Positions 11,165 through 21,612 are shown, counted from the first letter of the stretch. The stretch is 64,000 nt of DNA from Sugiyamaella lignohabitans (GCF_001640025.1 NC_031673.1:558001-622000); one strand, 5' to 3'. Notes: generated by a model not told the origin, from the letters alone. Numbers and translations: made by a program.

Positions 11165-12353
11165 ATGGCGACGTCCACGGTCACACAGTCGCTGAATAGC
11201 GATAGTGGTAAGTGTAAAAAGTCCACAGATCAGGATCATTGCTCAGAATTTGTAACATGACTCCAGGATCCCGTCGACCTCCACCGCCCGATGCCCGACT
11301 CGAGCTTCGCTTGAGGAGCAGCGGGGTCTGGGGCGGAGTCCCAGCTGCCGGAGGCAATACTCACTCCTCCGAGCTTGACCAAGAATCCCTGACCAGAAAA
11401 CTAACAGAGTAGACATGTGTCCGATATGCAAATCGTCGAGATACTTGAATCCAGATATGAGGTTCCTAGTGAATCCCGAGTGCTATCACAAAATCTGTGA
11501 GAGTTGTGTAGACCGGATATTCTCGGTGGGTCCAGCCCAGTGTCCGTATGCTGGATGTGAGAAGATTCTTCGAAAGAACAAGTTCAAGACACAGGTGTTC
11601 GAGGATTTGGGTGTAGAACGAGAAGTCGACATCCGGGCACGAGTCAGCAGAACTTTTAATAAGAGACAACAGGATTTTGACTCACTGGACGATTACAATG
11701 ACTATCTAGAAGAAGTGGAAAACATCATATTCAACCTCGTCAACGGAGTGGATGTTGAAGCCACAGAGTCTAAACTACAAGCATATGAACAAGCCAACAG
11801 AAACATTATCCTTGCCAATTCGCTACGGCAGAAACAGGAAGACGAACAGATGGAAGAATTACAGAGTTTAGAGACCCAGAGACGTCGTAAAGCGCAATTG
11901 TTAGCATTACAAGCAGAGGAGGATGAGAGAAGAATCAAAGAACAGACTGAGAAGGAGCTTGTACGGCAACTGGCGACTGGTGAAGGAGATGCAGCTGCGA
12001 TCATGAAAAACGTGTCCAACATGGCATTGAAACGGTCTAGTGCGAGAAGACGTCAACTCGAGGAGGAACTCAGACAGCCATTGTCCATTCCATTGAGACT
12101 GCGAGGAGCTCGTAGCGCGACTCCTGGCAATGCTACTCCATTCACCCCATTCAACGGCGATAGACAGCAGGAATACCTTTTCACAGTCAACGACGAGTAC
12201 TTCGATCCTCTCATGAACGACGTCGCCAACAACCCACAGTACCGTGCGTCAGGCTTCTCCGTCAAAGGCTCGTTCCGCCAGGCTCTTGTCAGCGCTTTTT
12301 TCGGCATCGGCTGCGATGTTCAGCATGAGAAGGCCGCTCCGCTGGCAGTGTAG
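11165..12353 (+). CDS. TFB3: TFIIH/CAK assembly subunit Tfb3 (MAT1), two exons
   Basis: RING-finger subunit that tethers the Cdk-activating kinase module (Kin28-Ccl1 in yeast) to TFIIH. Exon 1 is 11165-11207 (MATSTVTQSLNSDS plus one base) and ends at a GTAAGT donor. The intron 11208-11412 (205 bp) ends ACTAACAGAGTAG. Exon 2 is 11413-12353. The split codon gives Asp, restoring DMCPICK. The product is 327 aa. The C3HC4 RING starts at Cys17 (CPICK) and continues through NPECYHKICESCVDR to PAQCPYAGC. It is followed by the conserved RKNKFKTQVFEDL segment and a Glu/Gln-rich coiled coil. The intron contains an antisense GC double-hairpin element, and another element starts 9 nt after the stop. It is convergent with CGI121. 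Confidence 0.95.
11296..11355 (-). repeat. GC double-hairpin element, copy 7, inside the TFB3 intron (antisense)
   Basis: Antisense to TFB3 and wholly inside its intron, roughly 90 bp from the donor and 57 bp from the acceptor. Its first stem has one decayed position (GTCCCAG in place of GCCCCAG), consistent with weaker constraint here. Confidence 0.88.
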
Positions 12354-12362
12354 GGCGGGTGT

Positions 12363-12424
12363 GCCTCCGGCGGCTGGGGGCTGCGCCCCCAGACCCCCCG
12401 GCTCCTCTCGCTGCGCTCGAGTCG
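12363..12424 (+). repeat. GC double-hairpin element, copy 8 (3' of TFB3, sense)
   Basis: Starts 9 nt after the TFB3 stop. The first stem is one pair longer on both sides (CTGGGGGC-TGC-GCCCCCAG), a matched change in both arms. Confidence 0.92.
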
Positions 12425-12576
12425 GGCGTGGGGGTGCCAGGAGTTTGGAGGTTGGGGGAGCTGATCTAAGGAGCTTTCTTCCCGCTTTTGCCAAGTCCAA
12501 TTTGCTTCCCGGACGACAACCGATCGAAAAGCAGTTGCCCATGTTCCTCTACGAGCTGGGACACCCTCACGCCCGG

Positions 12577-12633
12577 CTCGAGCGAAGCGAGAGGCGCCAC
12601 GGGGTCTGGGGCGGAGCCCCAGCCGCCGGAGGC
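12577..12633 (-). repeat. GC double-hairpin element, copy 9 (3' of CGI121, sense)
   Basis: Minus orientation, 36 nt past the CGI121 stop. Together with copy 8 it forms an inverted pair about 150 bp apart in the TFB3/CGI121 convergent region. Confidence 0.92.
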
Positions 12634-12669
12634 AGCATCTCTGAACGAAACATAATCTTTCATATTTAA

Positions 12670-13248
12670 TTAATGACCTCGTAATGATATCGCGCCAATT
12701 ATGGCAGAGTTGTCTGTGAGTTTGTAGTTCTGGTATGGTTAGATTATTGGCTTGCTAGTAGGGAGAAGATGTGTGGTGATACTTACTTTCTTCACTAATG
12801 AGAGGTCGGTGTAAGGGCATGTGGCCTCGACTGTGACCACTTCGGTGCCATGAATATGTTCAGTAAGGGTTTGGTGATGCTTTTCTATAGTTGAAGGATC
12901 TGCTGATGGCGTGGGGATCAGTTTGATGGCGTAGAGTGAGGTGGTCGAGTCGGCGATGCCAAACCGCCGTAGACCGTCCATGATGTTATTGTTGGGAGAC
13001 ATGCAAAAAACCGCTTCGGAGTGGATATTCCGGGTGCGCATGAACCCGCTGGATGTATCGTTGACTGCTCTGTAGCAAGCTACCAGCAGATGCTCGAGCG
13101 AGACCACTGTAGCAGCATCGATGAAGGCATACTCGAAGTCGCTATTGCCAGCCAGTAGCTCTTCTCTGATCTTAGAGCTATTAGTCACTTCTGTAAATAG
13201 TGTTACTAGTACAGTGTAATTGAACTGCTTGAATTCCGTAACCAGCAT
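12670..13248 (-). CDS. CGI121: KEOPS/EKC complex subunit Cgi121, two exons
   Basis: TPRKB/Cgi121-family subunit of KEOPS, which makes the t6A37 modification of ANN-decoding tRNAs and affects telomeres in yeast. Exon 1 is 13248-12787 (154 codons), with the family core THR-type segments FAFID-like FEYAFIDA, MRTRNIHSEAVF and SPNNNI.DGLRRFGIAD. It ends at a GTAAGT donor (12786-12781). A 57-bp intron (12786-12730) ends CTAACCATACCAG. Exon 2 (12729-12670) encodes NYKLTDNSAIIGAISLRGH. Joined in phase 0 this gives ..VKKNYKL...AISLRG-, matching the C-terminal KIYKL...AIQLRG segment of yeast Cgi121. The total is 173 aa. The unspliced frame would end in an unrelated tail. Confidence 0.92.
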
Positions 13249-13974
13249 TTTTGTGTCTAAATCCTCGAGGCTCGAATTTATCGATAATAATGGCGTTTGA
13301 TTCGATTCCCCTGCTTGTTAATATTCAGGTCTGCCGGTGATTTAAAGCTTTTGCATGAAGATTAGCATGAGCCGCATTCAGGGGGTGTTTGCTGCAAGCA
13401 GTTCCTGCATCTTTAAACGTACTCAAATAAACTATTTCTATCGGCAATGCACGGAAACTTTCAGTTATTGATACATTGAGTCTCTAATTCTGGTCCTCCA
13501 AGTGTATATTACCAGAATTGACCTTCTCATTTAGATAAATTATAAAAGACTGCTCTCAGTTTGCTAGTGCCAGCACCTCTGCTAAGCCGCTAATTTTTCG
13601 AACTTCTTTTAAAGGGATCGAAAATAAAGTAGACAGTGTTAGTTGATAATTTTATGACATGAAACACACATTGAACTATACTTTACAAGGTATTTTTAAG
13701 CCTTGCTGCACCCACTCTACAAAATAGGCGGATTGGCTTCAGTTATCAGTCTGATTCCGATCTGATATTGAGCCGCATCAACAGTGCATCGGACGGATCT
13801 CAACCAAAACAGACATTTGCTGATGATGCTTTCCCTCTTTTCTTTCTCTCTTCTTTAATCCTTAAAATTCATAGGTAGGAACAAACTCCTTTTTGGAAAA
13901 AAGACTAGAAGACCAGATATTTATTTTCTGGAGTCGCTATACAATAGCGACAAAAAAAAAACGCATTTTGAAAT
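13249..13974. other. CGI121-RCR divergent promoter region
   Basis: No gene, RNA or repeat recognised. An A-run lies just before the downstream ATG at about 13954-13963. Confidence 0.5.
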
Positions 13975-14736
13975 ATGTATTTATATTTGGCAGAGGCGCT
14001 TCTTGTGAGGCGAGACAACAATGATGATTTAGTATGTGATGACGAAGGCGACTGTTATTATAACACTCCATGGTACAATTATGGTCGTTGGCTAGTGGTA
14101 GCAGCTATAGCTATTGTTTTTGCTGTTTCTATCTATCTTATGAGACGCAATGCTGCGAATAGACTGAGAGGTGCAATGGCCCCACTTTCTAACAGAGGAT
14201 GGACCTGGGTACCACCTACCTATCATCAGAGCCAGAGAGATTATAGCAACACGACACAAGCTCCTCCTGCTGCTCCTCCATACAATAGATCTCTAGGAAC
14301 CGAAGATGCCGGATATTACGATTCATATGGCAATTTCATTCAGACCGGACCTGTTCATACAGTTGCCCCCCCTACTGGTCCGCCACCACCTCCGTCGCCA
14401 CTTTCACCAGTCGACTCTTCTGGCGTCCAAATCCCTCCACCAGTTTTGCATCACCCATCTAATTACGAAATGAGGGACGTGTACCCATCGGATAGAAAGT
14501 CTCCTTCCGTATTTACATACGGCCCTTTTCCTGAAGACAGATATGAAGATTTGTCTGGCCCCAGCAATGGCTCTAGCAGTGATCCGAACCATATTATCCA
14601 CCACGAAAACTCTTCCAATGACCCCTCGTCTGCCGCTGGCGGCCCTTCATTCGTAGAGCTGGGTGGCGCGTCTGTCCCGCCCGTCGACGACCCCGAACAC
14701 CACCTTGTCCCCCCTCCCTCCCAACAGCATAACTAG
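13975..14736 (+). CDS. Single-pass membrane protein, RCR (Congo red resistance)-like
   Basis: A 253-aa protein with a short N-terminal segment holding two Cys and acidic residues, one membrane segment at about residues 39-56 followed by Arg-Arg, then a Pro-rich cytosolic tail with WVPPTYHQSQRDY and a PPPPPSP run. This layout, with Pro/Tyr motifs after one membrane span, is that of fungal Rcr1/Rcr2 proteins. Those act in endosome-vacuole trafficking of plasma-membrane proteins and in chitin deposition, recruiting Rsp5 through PPxY-type motifs. Assignment rests on architecture and the PPTY motif, not on strong sequence identity. It could instead be another single-pass Pro-rich protein. A sense GC element follows 56 nt after the stop. 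Confidence 0.6.
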   Translation: MYLYLAEALLVRRDNNDDLVCDDEGDCYYNTPWYNYGRWLVVAAIAIVFAVSIYLMRRNAANRLRGAMAPLSNRGWTWVPPTYHQSQRDYSNTTQAPPAAPPYNRSLGTEDAGYYDSYGNFIQTGPVHTVAPPTGPPPPPSPLSPVDSSGVQIPPPVLHHPSNYEMRDVYPSDRKSPSVFTYGPFPEDRYEDLSGPSNGSSSDPNHIIHHENSSNDPSSAAGGPSFVELGGASVPPVDDPEHHLVPPPSQQHN

Positions 14737-14792
14737 CCATCCTTTCATCTATTTCTAATCTGCATTTATCTCAATTTTCTAGCTGGGGGACA

Positions 14793-14852
14793 TGCCTCCG
14801 ACGGCTGGGGCTCTGCCCCAGACCCTGGTTGCTCCTCTAACTTCGCTCGAGT
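14793..14852 (+). repeat. GC double-hairpin element, copy 10 (3' of RCR-like gene, sense)
   Basis: Core GCCTCCGACGGCTGGGGC with the TCT loop; it starts 56 nt after the stop of the RCR-like gene. Confidence 0.9.
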
Positions 14853-15040
14853 TGTGCTTCGCGGTCCCCATATGGTTCGGTGGCTGTGAGTTATTTGGGC
14901 GGCTGCATTTTGCCGCATTTCTGGGGGAGTTTGCAAAAGCCTGATTCGTACATCTAGCAAATGCAGGGGCACTTGTATCTTGCATAATGCAAGATAGAAG
15001 CACCGTGCAGAACCCGTTTAGGAATAGCCTGTCCAACGCT

Positions 15041-15101
15041 CGACTCGAGCGCAGCTAGAGGAGCAACCAGGGTCTGGGGCGGAGCCCCAGCTGCCGGAGG
15101 C
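15041..15101 (-). repeat. GC double-hairpin element, copy 11 (3' of FOL2, sense)
   Basis: Minus orientation, 252 nt past the FOL2 stop. It forms an inverted pair with copy 10 in the RCR/FOL2 convergent region. Confidence 0.9.
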
Positions 15102-15353
15102 ATGTCCCACTTTCGTTCCTTAAATTAACATGTTGAAGCCTTATAGTAGTAATACATAAATAAAATTAGCAAATGGTGGGAGCAATACCAAGACCTGTGA
15201 GAATATTGGTGTGCTTCTGAGTTCGTTTCTTTTTTGGGTTTTAAATATTTTTTTGTGTTTTTTTCGTTTCCCGGATATTTGTGACGTCGTAAATCGTGAG
15301 TTGAATCATGCAAAGTGCGTGTATATACAGCTGTTTTCGAGCGGTGTGAGTGT

Positions 15354-16247
15354 CTATTTCTTGAGCAGACTCAAAAACTCCTCTCTAGTCCGTTGCGCTT
15401 CTCTAAATCTTCCCAGCATGCAACTGGTGGTAGTACTGCTTCCAGGCTTCTGGACTCCTCTCATAACCATACACATGTGACTGGCCTCCATAACTACAGC
15501 CACTCCTTGAGGCTGTAAAAGTTCCCAGAGGGCCATGGCCACTTGCTTTGTAAGTCGCTCTTGCACCTGTAATCTACGAGCAAACATCTCAGCCAGTCTG
15601 GCAAGTTTGGACAGACCAATGACACGAGAGTTGGGAATGTAGCCAATATGGATCTTACCATAAAATGGAACCAAATGGTGTTCGCATAAACTGAACACAT
15701 CGATATCTTTAACAATAACCATTTCATCATGGTCTTCCTCAAATAAGGCGTTTTTAATAACATCTTTAACATTGTCTTCGTAACCCTTGGTGAAGAATAG
15801 CATAGCTCTAGCGTATCTCTCGGGAGTCTCCAATAATCCTGATCTGTTAGGATCCTCGCCTAATTCTGTCAAAAGAGTGCGAACGGCATCTGCAATTCTC
15901 TTTTCACGAGCAGCCTTTTCTTCAACAGACGATTCAAGTCTTTCTCTAGCACCCACGCTAGGCCACGACAATCCGTCGTAATCAATGGGGTTTAAGTATG
16001 GAGACGAGGGTCTAGCATCAGCAAGTCGAGTCAGATGCTCAATATATTTGGGATATTGGTTGGGGGCAGTAGCCACTGGTCCAGATGGTGCACCCGAAGG
16101 AGCTCTATGGTGACTGGGAACTGTCGAAGGGACGATTGATCTGGAATCATGCTCACCAGCTGGTACAGAGTCGGAATCGACGATCGCAGACTCATTGGTA
16201 GCAGCAGCTGCTGAGAGATCTAATTTTGATGGTTCTGTATGAGCCAT
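15354..16247 (-). CDS. FOL2: GTP cyclohydrolase I
   Basis: Converts GTP to 7,8-dihydroneopterin triphosphate, the first step of folate (and pterin) synthesis; a cytosolic homodecamer. At 297 aa, a Ser/Pro-rich N-terminal extension of about 100 residues precedes the catalytic domain. Zinc ligands are visible as Cys188 and His191 in LCEHHLVPF and Cys259 in HMCMVMRGV. Other conserved segments are [35 protein letters not shown] and the QVQERLT substrate motif. The start ATG is the first in frame. It is convergent with the RCR-like gene and divergent from the gene at 17125. Confidence 0.97.
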   Translation of the reverse strand: MAHTEPSKLDLSAAAATNESAIVDSDSVPAGEHDSRSIVPSTVPSHHRAPSGAPSGPVATAPNQYPKYIEHLTRLADARPSSPYLNPIDYDGLSWPSVGARERLESSVEEKAAREKRIADAVRTLLTELGEDPNRSGLLETPERYARAMLFFTKGYEDNVKDVIKNALFEEDHDEMVIVKDIDVFSLCEHHLVPFYGKIHIGYIPNSRVIGLSKLARLAEMFARRLQVQERLTKQVAMALWELLQPQGVAVVMEASHMCMVMRGVQKPGSSTTTSCMLGRFREAQRTREEFLSLLKK

Positions 16248-17124
16248 GGTTAAGATATTCTAATAAAAAGTGAAAGAGTTTTCAGGATTGTCTGAATTGA
16301 ACCAATCACTGTCTCACTATAGTAAGGTGAGGCTATCTATCAATAGAGCGAGTGACAAATCGGTATGGTCGAACAAAGAGAGTATCTCTCGGGCCAAATT
16401 CTAAGTTTCTGGTCAATGAGTAAACCTAATGTCAGAAGTCTAGCTTCTAATTAGATATTCAGTGAATACTAGAGGAGATTTCGATTACTCAAAAAAATCT
16501 GGCTACCAAGTGAAAATGTTTCAGGCATGTGAAATTTAGATGTACGGCCTCATATCACCTGCGAATGACTCGTTCGGACGCCGCGGACGCCGCAGAGTCT
16601 TATGTAGATCAGGCAAGTGTACGGAGATCAGGCAACAGCTTCGACTTAAAAAATATGAAAATTCTTTACTATAAAAGTGTGAAAAGTTTCTGCCGACTCA
16701 ATTATGGCTCAATTGAGATAATTGATGTTTTTCTTCGCTTATTGTGACCCTCACCGTATTTTAAACATCGGACCAGATGCCTGATTTATGTCACTCTTGG
16801 CCTTGATCATGGGCTGATGAGATTAAAATACAAATTTCGCCAATATCTGTATAAAACTTAGCGACTCGACTGTAGTGAGAAGAGAAATCAAAGCTTAGGA
16901 TTAAGTCGCTACTGCTAAGGAATCCCCTTGAGATTAAGGGTCCATGCGGCGTATCGTGCAGCATGCACATATATATTAGAGGATAAATTATGTCCGGCAA
17001 AAGATAAGCGTCGAGTCAAGTTCTGCAAGTCAACCGGCCAGTGTTGGTTGACAGAAAATCTACGGACTTTTCGGAGCTGGGACATCTGCTATGCTAAGTT
17101 TTTAATTGCCATACCACCACCGGA
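16248..17124. other. FOL2 divergent promoter region
   Basis: About 880 bp between divergent starts. No RNA gene or repeat recognised; a 72-codon frame at 16529-16747 has no support. Confidence 0.5.
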
Positions 17125-19461
17125 ATGAATCCTTGGGCCGACAAAGAACCGTCACTTTCAGTGACAAGTCGGAACCACGGACATGACGATCTGACAGCTG
17201 TCTGGGGAGAGGTAGATGCGCCGTTAGATTCAGGGGGTATCCCAGATCCAGTCTGGACAGTAGCAGAAAAGACTTTGAAGACTGCAGAATTTGAAGATAA
17301 TGCTTATAAGGACTTAGACAACCGGTCAGAGGTTCATCAGGAGGGTATTGGATTGGGAATTACCAGTGGATATAATGACACACCAGTACCAGAACCAAAT
17401 GAGACTCGTCTTAGTGCTCCCAAAATTGACTCGGATCAAGAATCAGATGGTAATCTATCAGACATAAATGCCACAATACAATTGCAAGCCTTTGATGAAG
17501 AGCCATTGAATGACCCTGGTAGTCCCAACATGGTGTCGGAGTCTAATATGGCAAATGTCGAGAAATATTCTGAGGAGCTCTCAGATGCTGCAATCCAACC
17601 TGTGATATCCGAACAGAATGACATAGAGAATGAAAAAAATGAGGTTGAAAAGGACGACGACAACAGTATGAATGAAAGAGAAGACCCTATCAATAGCTTT
17701 GTGGAGGATCAGACAGCTGCAGCGACTGACGCAGTGACTGTATCTCCTTCTACTTCAGACACACCCGGTATCGAAAATAGTGATAAACCTGAGACTACCG
17801 ACAATGTTAATGACTCTGAAAGTGATGACGGTTTTGGTGAATTCAATGATTTTAGCGGGAATACCGAAGAGCCGGTGACTGATCCCGTCTCTGTTGATAT
17901 GCAGCACAAAATCATCACTTTTCATAAACCGCTCAAAACCCTTATTGATAACATTTATTCTGACCTAGAAAAAAGTCGTGTTAATAATAAGGGGTGTCCA
18001 GAAATTTCGATTCCATTTTCAGTTCTCGACATTGATACCCCGAGTTCAGCCTATACTCCTCGTAAACTACTCAATGGATTCACAAGACCCACTCGCCAGT
18101 TTCTTGCCATAGATTCCAAACCCGAACCAATAGTGAGATGGAACCAAAGTGCAGTTTCAAACGAAATGTCCAGAATCGTCACTGCTTGGAAACAGAAAGG
18201 TTACCATGTTCATCATAATAAAGACAGATTTGGCTGGGGCTCAAGCAAGAGCTCTAATTGGAAGAACCCCGTTAGGAGACAAAAAATCCCAGCTGTTGTT
18301 CCGTCCGTGAATAATGTTCCTGATCAAAATTCTACTAGACCTCCATCCATTAAAAAAATCGATACTTTTTCTCCTGACATCCATGGCCATTCAGCACAAC
18401 CAACTCCTTCACATCTCAGAGAACCACCACCATTGCATAAACCTCGATCATTACAAATTCCTCCCGCACCCAAGGTAACAACCAATTCTAGCCTCTCACC
18501 AAAATCTGCTCATTTGCCTAAATTGCTTTTGGACTCTTTATCAGGAACTTCGCATCTTAAATCTAATGCATCTCAAAAGTTTCATCGAGACACGGACCAG
18601 AAAGATTTTGAAAAGCCAATAGTAAAGCCTCCTTTGAAGACCGTGCCTTTTGAAGAGCACATAGAAAAGTCACTATTGGACGAAGAAGAATCCCAACCAA
18701 CCTCATTCCATGCTTTAGGAAGGCTACAATTTTCGTCTCCTCCTGGCACACCTCATGAGTCACTATTCCAAATGTTATCACCTAGTAACAGTAAACCAAG
18801 CAGCATACGTACTGCATCTCCACATAGCATAAAGTCTTTTCCTGAAACACCCGACCAGGGCACCCACTCCGATACAAACGATACAGACACAACATCCCCC
18901 AATGCATCCTCGACCGAATCTTTACCAAAACCCACCGTGCATCCCCCTCCATCTAAAGCAAAGTTGATAACATCAGTTCCGAGTCCAGCATATTCTCAAA
19001 ACAACTTTGATTTATCGATATTTGATATGCCTGTGCAAGAATCAACGGCTACTTTTCAAACGCAGTCGGGACTCATAGACCACCCAAGCTCTCCCGATAC
19101 AACAAAGCCCCCTCCGTCGAAATCTATAGACCTCTCTATGTTCCAAGCACCGGTATCCAACCCCCCCTCTTTGAAATCACCACTCCAATCCACCTCCATT
19201 AGCATCGACCGAAATCATGAGCCAATTTCACGAACAGCCCCAGTTTCTCCGTCAGTACCGCCATCTTTATCTACAACACCTAAATTTGCATCAACTGTTA
19301 ACACCGCATCCAATTTCCCATCGAAAAATACAATCGAGCTTTCAACGACCCGAGTCTTGCCACCCGCAGTCCAACTAAGACCCATTGTGCCTGTCGACAA
19401 CGATGACCTCGTGATTGATAAGATTGTGTCATCACTCCCCGATCTTTCTTTTCTGCTGTAG
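17125..19461 (+). CDS. Low-complexity protein with clathrin-adaptor-ear type motif; possible AP-1 accessory protein
   Basis: I do not recognise this 778-aa protein with certainty. It begins MNPWADKEPS. An acidic Ser/Asp/Glu-rich first third contains GFGEFNDF at about residues 236-243, the FGxF type of motif that binds gamma-ear domains of AP-1/GGA adaptors. A better-ordered block follows (about residues 255-380, with KTLIDNIYSDLE and WNQSAVSNEMSRIVTAWK). The rest is Pro/Ser-rich and ends IDKIVSSLPDLSFLL. Ordered islands inside disorder, with an ear-binding motif, suggest an accessory factor of clathrin/AP-1 traffic such as the Laa2/aftiphilin group; this is inference. It is the only gene in the element-bearing regions without a sense GC element 3' of it; the one nearby (19574-19633) is in HUA1 orientation. 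Confidence 0.75.
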   Translation: MNPWADKEPSLSVTSRNHGHDDLTAVWGEVDAPLDSGGIPDPVWTVAEKTLKTAEFEDNAYKDLDNRSEVHQEGIGLGITSGYNDTPVPEPNETRLSAPKIDSDQESDGNLSDINATIQLQAFDEEPLNDPGSPNMVSESNMANVEKYSEELSDAAIQPVISEQNDIENEKNEVEKDDDNSMNEREDPINSFVEDQTAAATDAVTVSPSTSDTPGIENSDKPETTDNVNDSESDDGFGEFNDFSGNTEEPVTDPVSVDMQHKIITFHKPLKTLIDNIYSDLEKSRVNNKGCPEISIPFSVLDIDTPSSAYTPRKLLNGFTRPTRQFLAIDSKPEPIVRWNQSAVSNEMSRIVTAWKQKGYHVHHNKDRFGWGSSKSSNWKNPVRRQKIPAVVPSVNNVPDQNSTRPPSIKKIDTFSPDIHGHSAQPTPSHLREPPPLHKPRSLQIPPAPKVTTNSSLSPKSAHLPKLLLDSLSGTSHLKSNASQKFHRDTDQKDFEKPIVKPPLKTVPFEEHIEKSLLDEEESQPTSFHALGRLQFSSPPGTPHESLFQMLSPSNSKPSSIRTASPHSIKSFPETPDQGTHSDTNDTDTTSPNASSTESLPKPTVHPPPSKAKLITSVPSPAYSQNNFDLSIFDMPVQESTATFQTQSGLIDHPSSPDTTKPPPSKSIDLSMFQAPVSNPPSLKSPLQSTSISIDRNHEPISRTAPVSPSVPPSLSTTPKFASTVNTASNFPSKNTIELSTTRVLPPAVQLRPIVPVDNDDLVIDKIVSSLPDLSFLL

Positions 19462-19573
19462 GGTTTCTGAACAAAATTATATACATACATTGTAGCTGGT
19501 TAGAAATTTGAGTACACGACTCGCAATATCAATTCAAAAGTCAAGAGCCCTATGAGGGGGGCCCCCAGTAAAA

Positions 19574-19633
19574 CGACTCGAGCAAAGCGAGAGGAGTAGC
19601 GGGGTCTGGGGCGCAGCCCCAGCCGCCGGAGGC
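19574..19633 (-). repeat. GC double-hairpin element, copy 12 (3' of HUA1, sense)
   Basis: Minus orientation, 37 nt past the HUA1 stop. First stem intact with a different loop (GCA on the + strand). Confidence 0.92.
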
Positions 19634-19670
19634 TTGTCCAGTGGCATATAAATGTGAATGCTAGTTAAAT

Positions 19671-20729
19671 TTATAAAAGTCTACCAACCCCACGGCACGT
19701 TGGGCAGGTCTCATCGCCGAAAAAGTCTGAGATCATGCCGCGACCTCTACAACGGCCACACAGAGTTCCGCCAATCGATGGGTCTCCAGGACGGACAACT
19801 CGAGGTGGTGGTTGACCTGGATAGTATGGAACGTAGCTGGTAGTGGGGCCCATGAACGGTGCGAGTGGGTTGAACATGGATGGCTGGCCGGAGTGGATGA
19901 CTTGAACATTACGGCCTTGTCGGGCAAAACGCCCATAGCAGTCCTGACAGGTGAGTCCGTTCTTGAGTTTGATGCCTGTATTGTTGCATTTATAACAGTA
20001 ATAGCCTGGTGGGTATGTGAATGGGAGATTTGGGTTCTGAGGAGGAGGATGATTAGTGTTCGCATTGCCGGGACGATGATGATATGCTTGATGTTGAGAA
20101 GTGGTGGGGCGGTTATGCGAATTATTGGTTTGTCCGTACGAGTGGTAATTTGAACCTGGAAATGCTGATGATTGTGGTCTTGGAGGTCGTGCTGGAGACG
20201 AAGAGGAGGCTGTAGTGGGTCGGGGAGGTCGAGCCGGTGGTGGTGGGTGCGGGGGAGGGTGGTAGGTTTGTGATTGAGGGTGACTGTTATTAACATGTGA
20301 CTGATTATGAGCGTGGTTTTGAAAATTGTTGTTTGATGTCTGACTGTTGCCAGTGGCCATAGATATCTGGGCTTGGATATGGGGTGGAATATTGCTCATT
20401 CCGGCTACCGACATGCCGGGCTCGGCCTCGGGGGTGTATGGAGGAGGTTCTTCATCTGGATGTTCTTCTTCTGGAGGTAAGATATGATTAGAAGTTGAAT
20501 TAGACTCGCTATTCCCAGATCCAATACTAGATCTGGAGTACGAGCCAGTCTCGGTTCTTGGAATAGATAATGTGCTGCTAGCATCACCACCAGTAGTCGA
20601 TGTATTTGGTCTGCTGGAGCCACCATTCGTATTGTATTGACTCAACCGACTGTCGCCATTTCTACTTGAACCACCAGTATTATTAGAGATAGGAACAGGC
20701 TTATGGCTTATAAATGGATTTGTACTCAT
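19671..20729 (-). CDS. HUA1: Hua1-like cytoplasmic zinc-finger protein
   Basis: A 352-aa protein with a Ser/Asn-rich N-terminus, a PPPYTPE motif (about residue 95), long Pro/Gln/Asn-rich stretches, and C-terminal paired Cys motifs of DnaJ type: CYKCNNTG, CQDCYGRF, CGRCRGRG and CPTCRGVG. This matches S. cerevisiae Hua1, a cytoplasmic protein with a J-protein-like zinc finger implicated in actin patch/Rsp5-linked functions. The PPPY motif fits binding to WW-domain ubiquitin ligases of the Rsp5 type. It is convergent with the gene at 17125. Confidence 0.88.
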   Translation of the reverse strand: MSTNPFISHKPVPISNNTGGSSRNGDSRLSQYNTNGGSSRPNTSTTGGDASSTLSIPRTETGSYSRSSIGSGNSESNSTSNHILPPEEEHPDEEPPPYTPEAEPGMSVAGMSNIPPHIQAQISMATGNSQTSNNNFQNHAHNQSHVNNSHPQSQTYHPPPHPPPPARPPRPTTASSSSPARPPRPQSSAFPGSNYHSYGQTNNSHNRPTTSQHQAYHHRPGNANTNHPPPQNPNLPFTYPPGYYCYKCNNTGIKLKNGLTCQDCYGRFARQGRNVQVIHSGQPSMFNPLAPFMGPTTSYVPYYPGQPPPRVVRPGDPSIGGTLCGRCRGRGMISDFFGDETCPTCRGVGRLL

Positions 20730-21588
20730 TATAAAGCTAGCTGATTATGGTCCAGTAATGCCAAAAGCCGAGGTTCGTCTTGACGGGGTGTTTTACTGTG
20801 ATGAAACCAAGTTCAACGATGGTGTCACTTTGAATATCTGTGAATCAAGTATCCAGGTAAGATGTGTAGGGGTTATTGTCAATTTAAGTCGGGTTGATTA
20901 TTTGATTACTAGCGCTTATCACCTCATCATTGTTCGACATGGCAGTGCCCTGCATAATGTGATCACCATAGCCACCGACCCTTGCCCATATCAAGGGTAT
21001 TAAATCTGGGGTATTTTGATATCATAACTTCTTATAATTGTGTAACAAATGGATTGGATGAGACTGCAATTTTTTTTTGTTATTCTGTGTTAGTTTATTT
21101 GAATATTAGTTGTACCAGTTACTGACTAAAGCGGGAACCCATTAGTCCGACGTGTCTGATGAGTAATTTGATTGTGGATAATATAACACACAGCCCTTAT
21201 CTACTATCGCTCATTCTATGAAATAATTAAACTAATAAATAAATAAAAGAAAATAAGAAAAAATAAGAAGGCCAGCTGGTGAGAATAAAATAGAAAGTAA
21301 CTAAGCGGAACCGAATAACAAGTCCATTCTACTGTAACTGCACCTATATGAATATAATGTCTCAAGGCTGATGAGGAGAAAAGAGAAGACGACAGCATAA
21401 ATCGGCGAGGTCAAACATCCGGAAAGCTGATAAATAGCTTATTACTTCCGCTTTTAAAGCCTACTAAAGATAGAGGCGGATAATAAGTTTAACGGGTACG
21501 GATAAATATTATTCCATGAGTCGCCGCCTAAATACAAACAAGGTTTTTTTTTTTGCATTATAATATATGAGCGCGAAAAAAATCTCGT

Positions 21589-21612
21589 ATATCGGCTTAT
21601 ATTTGCCGATAT
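21589..21612. repeat. Perfect inverted repeat
   Basis: ATATCGGC and GCCGATAT, perfect 8-bp arms around an 8-nt spacer, at the left side of the gene-poor island. Confidence 0.8.

Noticed and set aside
20758..21003. 81-codon + strand frame, with a possible GTAAGA donor at about 20856 and TAG acceptor
   Set aside because: Its start is only 28 bp from the divergent HUA1 start, no family is recognised, and the spliced version gives just 47 residues.
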